Source: Bacteroidales bacterium UBA1735
Lineage (GTDB): Bacteria > Bacteroidota > Bacteroidia > Bacteroidales > Paludibacteraceae
DNA length: 12,607 nt
Assembly: GCA_002315745.1 (NCBI GenBank)
Contig: DCID01000027.1
Coordinates: 1-12,607 of the forward strand
Direction of reading: 5' to 3'
Below the pieces are notes generated by a model. The model had not been told where the DNA came from and made no database searches. It saw only the letters and a program-made list of their open reading frames with translations. The translations under genes and the position numbers were made by a program. Of this stretch, positions 1-6,426 are shown piece by piece. The first letter of the stretch is position 1, and the number at the start of each line of letters is the position of its first letter.

Positions 1-99
1 GCCAAAAAGAATGTAACCCTCTTTTTTGAACTCCGAGAACATCGAACGAGTCTCTATAAGACATTGAATAATATCTTCGGAAAAGGCAACTGGGAATAA
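1..99 (+). CDS. 3' end of an unidentified gene (partial)
   Basis: Frame 1 is open from the first base of the window to a TAA at 97-99 and gives 32 residues ending GKGNWE. The peptide is mixed polar and hydrophobic with plausible protein composition (LREHRTSLYKTLNN near the middle), but it is too short for me to assign a family. The same frame stays open after this stop, from a GTG at 100 to a TAA at 202, across an 11-bp repeat and an A-rich tract. Frame 2 is open from 104 to 265. The true gene end may therefore have been changed by indels. The upstream part lies outside the window. Confidence 0.45.
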   Translation, partial: AKKNVTLFFELREHRTSLYKTLNNIFGKGNWE

Positions 100-103
100 G
101 TGA

Positions 104-265
104 GTCATCCTATACTCATCCTATACTCATCCTATACTCATCTCGCGTTTCAAAAAGGTAAAAGAAAAAACAAAAAAAAAGAAGAAGCAAGAAAAAATAA
201 ATAAAAAGAAAAAAGCAGTAGTAGTAACTGCTACTACAAACAACAACTACAACTATTTTTTTTGA
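104..265 (+). other. A-rich stretch with possible decayed coding sequence
   Basis: This is the only gene-poor stretch near the left end (100-279). It holds the 11-bp repeat, then a strongly A-rich tract (about 150-217). At 218-237 lies a short inverted repeat, GTAGTAG / CTACTAC with a 6-nt loop. Frame 2 is open from 104 to a TGA at 263-265 with no good start codon. It would encode a Lys-rich segment and then runs written in repeated codons (VVVTATT, NNNYNYFF). Such runs look like a low-complexity linker or C-terminal tail of a protein. The stop lies 14 nt before the next ATG, as expected for the end of an upstream gene. I see this as a possible frame-shifted remnant, not as a demonstrated gene. 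Confidence 0.3.
105..142. repeat. 11-bp tandem repeat, 3.4 copies
   Basis: The unit TCATCCTATAC occurs at 105-115, 116-126 and 127-137 without mismatch, followed by TCATC at 138-142. Eleven is not a multiple of three, so a change in copy number would shift any reading frame passing through it. It lies just after the stop of the partial gene at 1-99. Confidence 0.9.
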
Positions 266-279
266 AAAATTATTTATAT

Positions 280-708
280 ATGAACGATACACCATTATAC
301 TTAGAAATCATTGGCCAAGGTTACTTGCAGCCGCGAGCGCACATCAACGCGATGAACGACTACTATAAAGAGAGAGGCAAAGTAGTAGAAACACCACTTA
401 GTGCCATTCGTAATTGGATGCGCATTGAGAAAGGCGTTCCTTCTATCAATAGTCAGGAGATTGATTATTTATCCACTTTCCTCCGGGCTATGGATCCGCG
501 AGGTGTGTGCCGATTCTGTGACCTATTGGTTGACTTTGAACTCACGCCGACGCAAGCCATCTTCACGGTGAAACTACCAGAAGCGGGCATCCACGCGATG
601 GACGACTGGTTGGCGGAGCACATGGATGTCCGTCAGCTCAAGGCCTATCGTCGGGCGATCATGTACCGAATGACCCCCACCGGCTCCCCCTCGAAGGGGG
701 AGGGATAA
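280..708 (+). CDS. Unrecognised 142-residue protein ending in a palindromic-repeat tail
   Basis: The frame opens at a TTG (262), but the first ATG, at 280, is the likelier start and gives 142 residues. I do not recognise a family. Residues 36-70 (ETPLSAIRNW, then GVPSINS and IDYLSTFLRA) faintly resemble the second half of a Cro/CI-type helix-turn-helix, with a W and a VPS turn, so a small DNA-binding protein is possible but weakly supported. Residues 79-84 and 108-128 are ordinary globular sequence with two Cys (77, 80). The final 11 residues, from about 132 (TPTGSPSKGEG), are encoded by a G/C-rich palindrome that also appears inside the dus gene. The natural C-terminus has probably been replaced or extended. 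No signal peptide or membrane segment is seen. The gene is separated from the operon downstream by its own promoter. Confidence 0.6.
   Translation: MNDTPLYLEIIGQGYLQPRAHINAMNDYYKERGKVVETPLSAIRNWMRIEKGVPSINSQEIDYLSTFLRAMDPRGVCRFCDLLVDFELTPTQAIFTVKLPEAGIHAMDDWLAEHMDVRQLKAYRRAIMYRMTPTGSPSKGEG
684..702. repeat. G/C palindromic element, copy 1
   Basis: CTCCCCCT and AGGGGGAG form a perfect 8-bp inverted repeat around CGA, flanked by further C-rich (674-678) and G-rich (702-704) sequence. It overlaps the last codons and ends just before the TAA of the unknown gene. A similar palindrome lies at 7775-7808 inside dus. It is followed by an A-rich rather than T-rich stretch on the plus strand, so it does not look like a classical intrinsic terminator, although it could still block or stabilise the 3' end of a transcript. 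Confidence 0.7.
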
Positions 709-725
709 AGAAAAAGAAAAAAATA

Positions 726-757
726 TTTGGTAGATTGAAATTTTTTTTGTAATTTTG
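726..757 (+). promoter_or_regulatory. Bacteroidetes-type promoter for the 775-7239 operon
   Basis: TTTG at 726-729 (-33 box) and TAATTTTG at 750-757 (-7 box, consensus TAnnTTTG) are separated by 20 nt, the typical spacing. Transcription would begin around 762-768, leaving only a short leader before the ATG at 775. There is no room for a preQ1 or other riboswitch in this leader. Confidence 0.7.
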
Positions 758-774
758 CCGCGTAAAAAGAATTT

Positions 775-1407
775 ATGGTCTTTGTGGTCGAAATAGTGAT
801 ATGGTATGTCCTACTATGGGCAGCAGCCAAATGGGGCGGACGAGAAGGTCTCATCACCTATGTCGTATCAGCCGCCATCGTTGCGAACATAGAGACAACA
901 CAGTTCATTCACCTCTTAGGTATAGACATGCCCGGTGGCGTCGTTCCATTCGCCTGCCTATTCCTCGCTACAGACGTAGCCAGCGAGCAATATGGGCGTC
1001 TATTCAGCCATCGGCTCGTGCTATACTCGGGCTTGGGGATGCTAATATCATCGCTGATCGTAGCCCTGTTTGGACTGAACATAGGCGTGAGTGACTCCTT
1101 CCATGAAGCGCTGCATGCGACCGTACGCATCGCCTTTGCCAGCATCACCGTCTATTACCTATGCGGATGGTTAGACGTGCATCTGTATCACCGAATAGGT
1201 CGCCTATGCCGCTACAAATGGCTGCGGAACAATGTGGCTACTGCCACCTCGCAGTTTGTGAATGCGACACTATTCATATTATTGGCTTTTGGATGGGTAG
1301 GGATAGCACCGATATTGGGTAACTGGCTCATCTCGTTCGCCTTAGCACTATTAGATACACCTATACTATATATCGTCACCGGTCAAGACCGACTACTAAA
1401 TGATTAA
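775..1407 (+). CDS. VUT family (DUF165/YhhQ-like) queuosine precursor transporter
   Basis: This is a 210-residue integral membrane protein with about six hydrophobic segments. It matches the VUT/YhhQ family, whose characterised members import queuosine precursors (preQ0, preQ1 or queuine-type bases) for tRNA modification. Visible family marks are the conserved region around ATDVASEQYGR (residues 65-75), corresponding to the usual D-SE-YG motif, the WLRNNVATATSQ stretch (149-160) and the ALLDTPILYI end (191-200). The length is usual for the family. The ATG at 775 sits 17 nt after a -7 box, so it is very likely the true start. It is the first gene of a tightly packed operon; the next start lies 3 nt after its stop. 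Its functional link to the glycan genes downstream is not obvious. The substrate is inferred from the family. Confidence 0.82.
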   Translation: MVFVVEIVIWYVLLWAAAKWGGREGLITYVVSAAIVANIETTQFIHLLGIDMPGGVVPFACLFLATDVASEQYGRLFSHRLVLYSGLGMLISSLIVALFGLNIGVSDSFHEALHATVRIAFASITVYYLCGWLDVHLYHRIGRLCRYKWLRNNVATATSQFVNATLFILLAFGWVGIAPILGNWLISFALALLDTPILYIVTGQDRLLND

Positions 1408-1410
1408 TCG

Positions 1411-2931
1411 ATGAAACAGCAGACTGTCCTAACCATACTCTTCCTCTTTGCCGTCGTACTCATCACGGCGTTTAGCGCCTGTTCACCCATCTATCCGCTT
1501 AACCCGTGGGACGATGCGAACTGTTTTCTGCTCTTAGGTCGCTCGATGTTAGAGGGGCTGATGCCGTATCGTGACCTATTTGACCACAAGGGTCCGTTGG
1601 TGTGGATGGTACAAGCAGCTTGCGACAGCGTAGGTGTCCGTCCGTTCTTCGGGTTCTACCTATTAGAGATAGTCTCGCTATGGGCTTATCTATGGCTCGC
1701 GTATAAGACGATGATGCTCTTTGCGCTACCTAATCGGTCTAACCAATCGACTTTGGCGCTCCTATGGACGATGCTATTAGGATTGGCATTAACCACTTCG
1801 GACTTCTTCTACTACGGCAACACCGTAGAAGAAATAGGGTTACCATGGATCATGTATGGTCTCTATATCGTGCTACACTACGCGCGGAACAACGAACTGC
1901 CCCACCCCATCCTATCTATCGTATGGGGCGTAGGTATAGCCATCATCTTCTGGAGTAAATTCACCGTGCTATCGCCCTTTGTGGGTGCGATCATCGCGGT
2001 ACTGATTCTCAGTATTCGCCGCCATCAGATGCGGGCGTTCTGGGAGACAGCCGGATGGTGCGCCTTAGGGTTCGTAGGGGTGAGCCTCTTCGTCGTAGGT
2101 CTATTCTACGCCATAGGCGGACTGCACGATATGTTAGACGGGTACTTCGGGTATAACCTCTTCCGCTACCATGCGGTAGGCGCGGAAGATGGCGGAGGGG
2201 ACATGCGTATCTACCCTGCCCGACTGGTAGCATGGGCAGCGCTAGTGGCGATACCGCTGCTGCATAGACGGGTACAAGCGGATGTACGACTAGTAGTGAC
2301 CTTCGCTTTTGCCACGACACTCATCCTGTTCGCTATCACGATGGTGTATATCTACTACTTCATCCTATGCTTTGCATTCTTCCCATTGGTATATTACTAT
2401 ATCCGCCGTCTGCCGCTCACTAAGCCGGTATGGATCATTGCGGTCGTGATGGCGATAGGGATGGTGATGACCGACTTTAGCCTGATGCAACGCTGCCGTG
2501 GCACGTTCCCGAAAGCCATCCTCACCCTCATTGATAAGACCGACCACCTCGACGAAGGGATACTGACCTATCGCTCGCGCGAGACGGGTATATACATCTA
2601 CGGACAGGTGATGCCGCCTAACCGATTCTGGTTCCTACTATCGATGGTCCATCAAGACTTGAAGGACGATCAAGATGCCTGCCTGAGGTCGCGTCAATGC
2701 CGCTACGTGATCGTGAAAGATCAAGTGCTCGAACCCGAGGTGTATGATGCCATTGAAGCCAATGGCTATCACTTGATAGACCAAGAGGAAGAACTGTTCC
2801 GCACGTTGAGACTGCTCAAGCCGAAGATCTTCTTCTGGAACTTAGGCTGGACGCAACCTATCATGCGCCTGCTACTCGACGAAGAACCACAACCAGAGAA
2901 AGCCATATTCAAACTCTATGAACGTGATTGA
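1411..2931 (+). CDS. Multi-pass membrane glycosyltransferase, GT-C / GT39-like
   Basis: This is a 506-residue protein with about ten membrane segments between residue 7 and 370, followed by a soluble region of roughly 130 residues. The first loop after TM1 carries NPWDDANCF (31-39) and YRDLFDHKGP (53-62). This acidic-pair plus DxFDHKGP pattern is typical of GT-C enzymes of the PMT/ArnT (GT39) type and their uncharacterised relatives. Those enzymes transfer a sugar from a polyprenyl-phosphate donor to an acceptor on the outer face of the inner membrane. The C-terminal part (from about 375) is probably periplasmic and may bind the acceptor. Its end overlaps the start of the GtrA gene by 14 nt, and a GtrB/ArnC-type donor-synthesis gene lies downstream. 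By analogy with Gtr cassettes this would be the serotype-specific transferase. The family is reasonably sure; donor sugar and acceptor are unknown. Confidence 0.75.
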   Translation: MKQQTVLTILFLFAVVLITAFSACSPIYPLNPWDDANCFLLLGRSMLEGLMPYRDLFDHKGPLVWMVQAACDSVGVRPFFGFYLLEIVSLWAYLWLAYKTMMLFALPNRSNQSTLALLWTMLLGLALTTSDFFYYGNTVEEIGLPWIMYGLYIVLHYARNNELPHPILSIVWGVGIAIIFWSKFTVLSPFVGAIIAVLILSIRRHQMRAFWETAGWCALGFVGVSLFVVGLFYAIGGLHDMLDGYFGYNLFRYHAVGAEDGGGDMRIYPARLVAWAALVAIPLLHRRVQADVRLVVTFAFATTLILFAITMVYIYYFILCFAFFPLVYYYIRRLPLTKPVWIIAVVMAIGMVMTDFSLMQRCRGTFPKAILTLIDKTDHLDEGILTYRSRETGIYIYGQVMPPNRFWFLLSMVHQDLKDDQDACLRSRQCRYVIVKDQVLEPEVYDAIEANGYHLIDQEEELFRTLRLLKPKIFFWNLGWTQPIMRLLLDEEPQPEKAIFKLYERD

Positions 2932-3379
2932 TAAATTGAAGTTTCTATTCTGGGATCGATCGTTCCTGATCTTTCTCATCGTAGGTGTGGTGAACACGCT
3001 ATTTGGACTGAGTGTGTACTACTTCAGTTACAACGTGCTACACGCGGGTTACTGGCCATCGTCCATTGCGGACTATGTACTAGGTAGCGTGCTGAGTTAT
3101 TTCCTCAACAAACGCTTCTCGTTCCATTACCAAGCGACAGACTGGCGTTCGATTAGTCGTTTCACGATCAACATCGTCGTATGCTTCGTGATTGCTTACG
3201 CGATTGCACGCCCCGTGACCCAATGGTTATTAGAGATAGTAGGACTACCGCTCACCACGACATGGATTGAGAACATCGCAGGGCTGACCGGTACGGGTAT
3301 ATTTATGATACTGAACTATTTAGGGCAACGGTTCTTTGCCTTTCAGAAAAAAGAAGACACAAAAGACACACGAATATGA
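2918..3379 (+). CDS. GtrA family membrane protein (putative lipid-linked sugar flippase)
   Basis: This is a 153-residue protein with four predicted membrane helices (about 17-37, 50-66, 81-107, 117-137), the usual GtrA/DPMS2 size and layout. Conserved GtrA features include FLIVGVVNTLFG (19-30), the SYFLNKRFSF stretch after TM2 (60-69), an RF pair at the start of TM3 (81-82) and NYLGQRFFAF at the end (133-142). GtrA proteins are proposed to flip polyprenyl-phosphate-linked monosaccharides across the inner membrane, working with a GtrB synthase and a GT-C transferase. Both partners are in this operon. The start overlaps the upstream gene by 14 nt. The end overlaps the deacetylase start in an ATGA (3376-3379), so translation is probably coupled. 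The hydrophilic tail after residue 143 (KKEDTKDTRI) should face the cytoplasm. Confidence 0.85.
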   Translation: MNVIDKLKFLFWDRSFLIFLIVGVVNTLFGLSVYYFSYNVLHAGYWPSSIADYVLGSVLSYFLNKRFSFHYQATDWRSISRFTINIVVCFVIAYAIARPVTQWLLEIVGLPLTTTWIENIAGLTGTGIFMILNYLGQRFFAFQKKEDTKDTRI

Positions 3380-4167
3380 TATTACTTAGTTTTGACACCG
3401 AAGAGTTTGACGTGCCCAAGGAGCACGGAGTGGAGTTTAGTTTAGCCGACGGTATGGCGGTCAGTCGCGTAGGTATCGAGCGCATCCTAGATGTGCTCCT
3501 GCGCACAGGCGTACATGCGACATTCTTCTGCACCGCTAATTTTGCGGAGCAAGCGCCTGACCTCATTGAGCGCATTAAGAAGGAAGGACACGAGGTAGCC
3601 TGCCATGGTTGCGACCACTGGAATCCCCAACCCACAGACTTCGAGCAGTCGAAGATACGCGTGGAGAAAGTGGCAGGTATAAAGACCTACGGCTATCGCC
3701 AACCCCGTATGTTCCCCGTGGACGAGAAAGAGATTCAACGGATGGGTTATCGGTATAACTCGTCGCTCAATCCGGCATTCATTCCGGGACGATACATGCA
3801 CCTCACCACCCCACGTACGTACTTCATGAAAGATGGTGTGCTGCAGATCCCTGCCTCCGTGAGCCCGTGGTTCCGTATTCCACTTTTCTGGTTAGCGCTG
3901 CATAATTTCCCCGAGTGGTTCTACTATATGCTCGTTCGTCGCGTGCTTAAACACGACGGGTACTTCAACACCTATTTCCACCCATGGGAGTTCTACGAAC
4001 TGAACGACCATCCGGAGTTTAAGATGCCATTCATCATCCGCCATCATAGCGGTCAAGCCATGGTCGAGCGATTAGAACGGCTCATCACCACCTTCCAAAA
4101 AGAAGGTCAATCGTTCTGCACCTATAACGAGTTCGCCCTATCCGTCATTGATACTCCTAAAAAATAA
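3376..4167 (+). CDS. Polysaccharide deacetylase (NodB homology domain), cytoplasmic
   Basis: This is a 263-residue carbohydrate esterase 4-like protein. The NodB motifs are visible in order. Motif 1 is the variant SFDTEEFD (5-12), with D7 as candidate base or metal ligand. Motif 2 is HGCDH (77-81), the metal-binding H-x3-H. Motif 3 is YRQPRMF (107-113). A late FHPWEF (201-206) supplies the catalytic-type His, as in HPWE-type deacetylases. It has no signal peptide. A hydrophobic, aromatic-rich stretch (about 165-191) might hold it at the membrane. A cytoplasmic location between GtrA and GtrB-type genes resembles ArnD, the NodB-family deformylase of the Arn pathway, more than a secreted chitin or peptidoglycan deacetylase. 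I infer that it removes an acyl group from a lipid-linked N-acyl sugar. Its start overlaps gtrA by 4 nt, and the glycosyltransferase gene follows after 4 nt. Confidence 0.82.
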   Translation: MILLSFDTEEFDVPKEHGVEFSLADGMAVSRVGIERILDVLLRTGVHATFFCTANFAEQAPDLIERIKKEGHEVACHGCDHWNPQPTDFEQSKIRVEKVAGIKTYGYRQPRMFPVDEKEIQRMGYRYNSSLNPAFIPGRYMHLTTPRTYFMKDGVLQIPASVSPWFRIPLFWLALHNFPEWFYYMLVRRVLKHDGYFNTYFHPWEFYELNDHPEFKMPFIIRHHSGQAMVERLERLITTFQKEGQSFCTYNEFALSVIDTPKK

Positions 4168-4171
4168 GCCT

Positions 4172-5119
4172 ATGAAACCCATTACGTTAGGCATTGTATG
4201 CCCCTGCTACAACGAAGAAGCCGTCTTAGCACTATCGGCGGAACGATTAGAGAAGATCTTCGATCAACTCCAACAAGATAAGAAGATTAACAACAACAGT
4301 TTCGTGCTATTGGTCAATGATGGTAGTAAAGATAAGACTTGGGATATCATCTCAGAACTGCATGCGAAGCATACCTGGATCAGAGGTGTCAACCTCGCCC
4401 ACAACGTAGGGCACCAGAACGCTATCATGGCGGGTATGATGACTGCCAAAGATTGGGCAGATGCGGTGATCACGACCGATGCCGATCTACAAGATGATGT
4501 CGAGAAATGTGTACCTCAGATGGTAGATGACTACATGGCGGGTTACGAGATCGTGTATGGCGTCAAAGTGAGCCGCACCGCGGATCCACTGATGAAGCGA
4601 CTGACGGCACAGGCGTTCTATAAACTGCAGACCTCGATGGGTGTCAATAGCGTATTCAACCACGCCGACTTCCGACTGATGTCCAACCGTGCGTTAGAGA
4701 TATTATCTCGCTACCAAGAGCGTAACCTCTACTTGCGCGGCATCATTCCGTTGATAGGTCTCAACTCCACCACCGTAGAAGATGAGATAGGTGAACGCGC
4801 AGCAGGTCAGTCTAAATATACGCTATCGAAGATGCTGAACCTCGCTATCGATGGTATCACCTCCTTCTCCGTCAAACCGATATGGGGCATTATCTACATG
4901 GGCTTAGCCATGATCATCGTGTCCATCGCTATCCTCGTCTATGTCCTGCGTGCGCTCATCATCGGCACCGCCGTTAGCGGTTGGGCATCGTTGATGCTGA
5001 GTATTTGGTTTGTAGGCGGCGTGCTCCTAGTTGCCATCGGCGGCATAGGTATCTATATCGGTAAGATATACACCGAATCCAAACATCGACCACTGTACAA
5101 TATTAAAGAGATCCTGTAA
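4172..5119 (+). CDS. Family 2 glycosyltransferase, GtrB/ArnC/DPM1-like polyprenyl-phosphate sugar synthase
   Basis: A TTG at 4148 is in frame, but the ATG at 4172, 4 nt after the upstream stop, gives a normal N-terminus (MKPITLGIVCPCYNEE) and 315 residues. Residues 5-230 form a GT-A domain: YNEE (13-16), VNDGSKDKT (48-56), the DADLQDD metal and nucleotide-sugar motif (103-109) and QSKYTLSKM (213-221). Two C-terminal membrane segments (about 236-263 and 270-297) and a basic end (TESKHRPLYN) give the architecture of GtrB and ArnC. These enzymes move a sugar from a nucleotide donor to undecaprenyl or another polyprenyl phosphate on the cytoplasmic face. It would make the donor for the GT-C enzyme at 1411-2931 and the probable substrate for the deacetylase upstream. 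The stop shares one base with the next start (TAATG). Confidence 0.88.
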   Translation: MKPITLGIVCPCYNEEAVLALSAERLEKIFDQLQQDKKINNNSFVLLVNDGSKDKTWDIISELHAKHTWIRGVNLAHNVGHQNAIMAGMMTAKDWADAVITTDADLQDDVEKCVPQMVDDYMAGYEIVYGVKVSRTADPLMKRLTAQAFYKLQTSMGVNSVFNHADFRLMSNRALEILSRYQERNLYLRGIIPLIGLNSTTVEDEIGERAAGQSKYTLSKMLNLAIDGITSFSVKPIWGIIYMGLAMIIVSIAILVYVLRALIIGTAVSGWASLMLSIWFVGGVLLVAIGGIGIYIGKIYTESKHRPLYNIKEIL

Positions 5120-6423
5120 TGAAAGTTACCAAGAAAATCGTATTAGAGGAACACGACATGCCCACCCAATGGTACAACATTGTGGCGGACATGGTTCAGC
5201 GTCCTGCTCCTATGATGAACCCCGAGACCAAGCAACCCTTGCGTCCGGAGGAGATGTCCACCCTCTTTGCCGAAGAGTTAGTGAAGCAGGAGTTCTCCAC
5301 CGAGCGGTATATCGATATCCCCGACGAGGTACGCGACCTCTATCGCATCTGGCGTCCAACGCCTCTAGTACGTGCCAGTGGATTAGAGAAAGCATTAGAC
5401 ACGCCCGCTAAGATATATTTCAAGAACGAGAGTATCAGTCCCGTAGGGTCGCATAAGTTGAACTCCGCTATCCCACAAGCATACTATAATAAGAAACAAG
5501 GTATACAGCACATGACCACCGAGACAGGTGCGGGTCAGTGGGGATCGTCGCTAGCGATTGCGTGTAAGCACTTTGGGCTCGATCTGACCGTGTTCATGGT
5601 TAACTCCAGTTACGAGCAGAAGCCGTACCGCAAGTCGGTGATGCATACCTATGGCGCGAATGTTATTCCATCTCCGTCCTTGCAGACGGAGGTAGGTAGG
5701 CAGTTGCGTGAGCGTTATCCCAACACGCCCGGTAGTCTCGGTATGGCTATCTCAGAGGCGGTGGAGTTAGCCCGCAAGCAGCCTAACACCCGCTACGGAT
5801 TAGGCTCGACCATGAGCCATGTGTGCCTACACCAGACCATCATCGGTCAAGAAGCCATCAAACAGATGGAGATAGCAGGCGATTATCCGGACGTAGTGAT
5901 TGCATGCTTCGGCGGCGGTAGTAACTTCGCAGGGCTATCGTTTCCGTTCATGCGGAACAACCTGACCAAGGGTTATAAGACACGCTTCATTGCGGCAGAG
6001 CCCGAGGCTTGTCCTAAGTTAACCAAAGGACGGTTCGAATATGATTTTGGGGATTCGACCGGTCTAACACCGCTTATCCCGATGTACACCTTAGGACACG
6101 AGTTTGAGCCTGCGGCTATCCATGCCGGAGGTCTGCGTTACCATGGTGCAGGCGCCATCGTGAGCCAACTGCATAAGGACGGACTCATTGAGGCAGTCGA
6201 TATCAATCAGTTAGATAGTTTCAAGGCGGGTGTGCTATTCAGTCAGGTGGAGGGTATCATCCCCGCGCCCGAATCGACGCACGCTATCTGTGCCGCTATT
6301 CAAGAGGCTCTTAAAGCCAAGGAGGAAGGAGTGGAACGTGTCATCCTCTTTAACCTCTCCGGTCATGGCCTCATTGATATGGCGTCCTATGACCGCTATT
6401 TTGCAGGAGAGTTGAATGGGTGA
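5119..6423 (+). CDS. trpB: TrpB2-type tryptophan synthase beta-like PLP enzyme
   Basis: This is a 434-residue fold-type II PLP enzyme of the TrpB2 (TrpB-like) subgroup, which is longer than canonical TrpB (about 395-400) and has an extended N-terminus. Visible motifs are WRPTPLVRA (78-86), the PLP Schiff-base lysine K113 in GSHKLNSA, the catalytic ETGAGQWG (135-142, E135) with W where classic TrpB usually has H, the phosphate-binding GGGSN (265-269), EGIIPAPESTHA (378-389) and SGHG (414-417). The enzyme is expected to join indole to serine, or to O-phosphoserine as shown for a Sulfolobus TrpB2. No trpA or other trp gene is nearby, which is common for TrpB2. It is fused to the glycan operon by a one-base stop/start overlap (TAATG at 5117-5121), and a HAD phosphatase follows after 3 nt. 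The family assignment is firm; its role here is open. Confidence 0.9.
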   Translation: MKVTKKIVLEEHDMPTQWYNIVADMVQRPAPMMNPETKQPLRPEEMSTLFAEELVKQEFSTERYIDIPDEVRDLYRIWRPTPLVRASGLEKALDTPAKIYFKNESISPVGSHKLNSAIPQAYYNKKQGIQHMTTETGAGQWGSSLAIACKHFGLDLTVFMVNSSYEQKPYRKSVMHTYGANVIPSPSLQTEVGRQLRERYPNTPGSLGMAISEAVELARKQPNTRYGLGSTMSHVCLHQTIIGQEAIKQMEIAGDYPDVVIACFGGGSNFAGLSFPFMRNNLTKGYKTRFIAAEPEACPKLTKGRFEYDFGDSTGLTPLIPMYTLGHEFEPAAIHAGGLRYHGAGAIVSQLHKDGLIEAVDINQLDSFKAGVLFSQVEGIIPAPESTHAICAAIQEALKAKEEGVERVILFNLSGHGLIDMASYDRYFAGELNG

Positions 6424-6426
6424 CAT

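Noticed and set aside
684..725. Intrinsic terminator after the unknown gene
   Set aside because: The stem is followed by an A-rich, not T-rich, tract on the plus strand, and the minus strand has no T run in the right place.
758..774. Possible preQ1 riboswitch ahead of the queuosine-precursor transporter
   Set aside because: Only 17 nt separate the -7 box from the ATG, too short for an aptamer, and no pseudoknot-like pattern is seen.
4148..4171. Upstream TTG start for the family 2 glycosyltransferase
   Set aside because: It would overlap the deacetylase gene and add eight residues not seen in GtrB/ArnC proteins; the ATG at 4172 fits better.
5671..5692. Hairpin CTCCGTC / GACGGAG in the TrpB2 gene
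   Set aside because: It falls in ordinary conserved coding sequence (PSPSLQTEVG) with no gene end or T run nearby.
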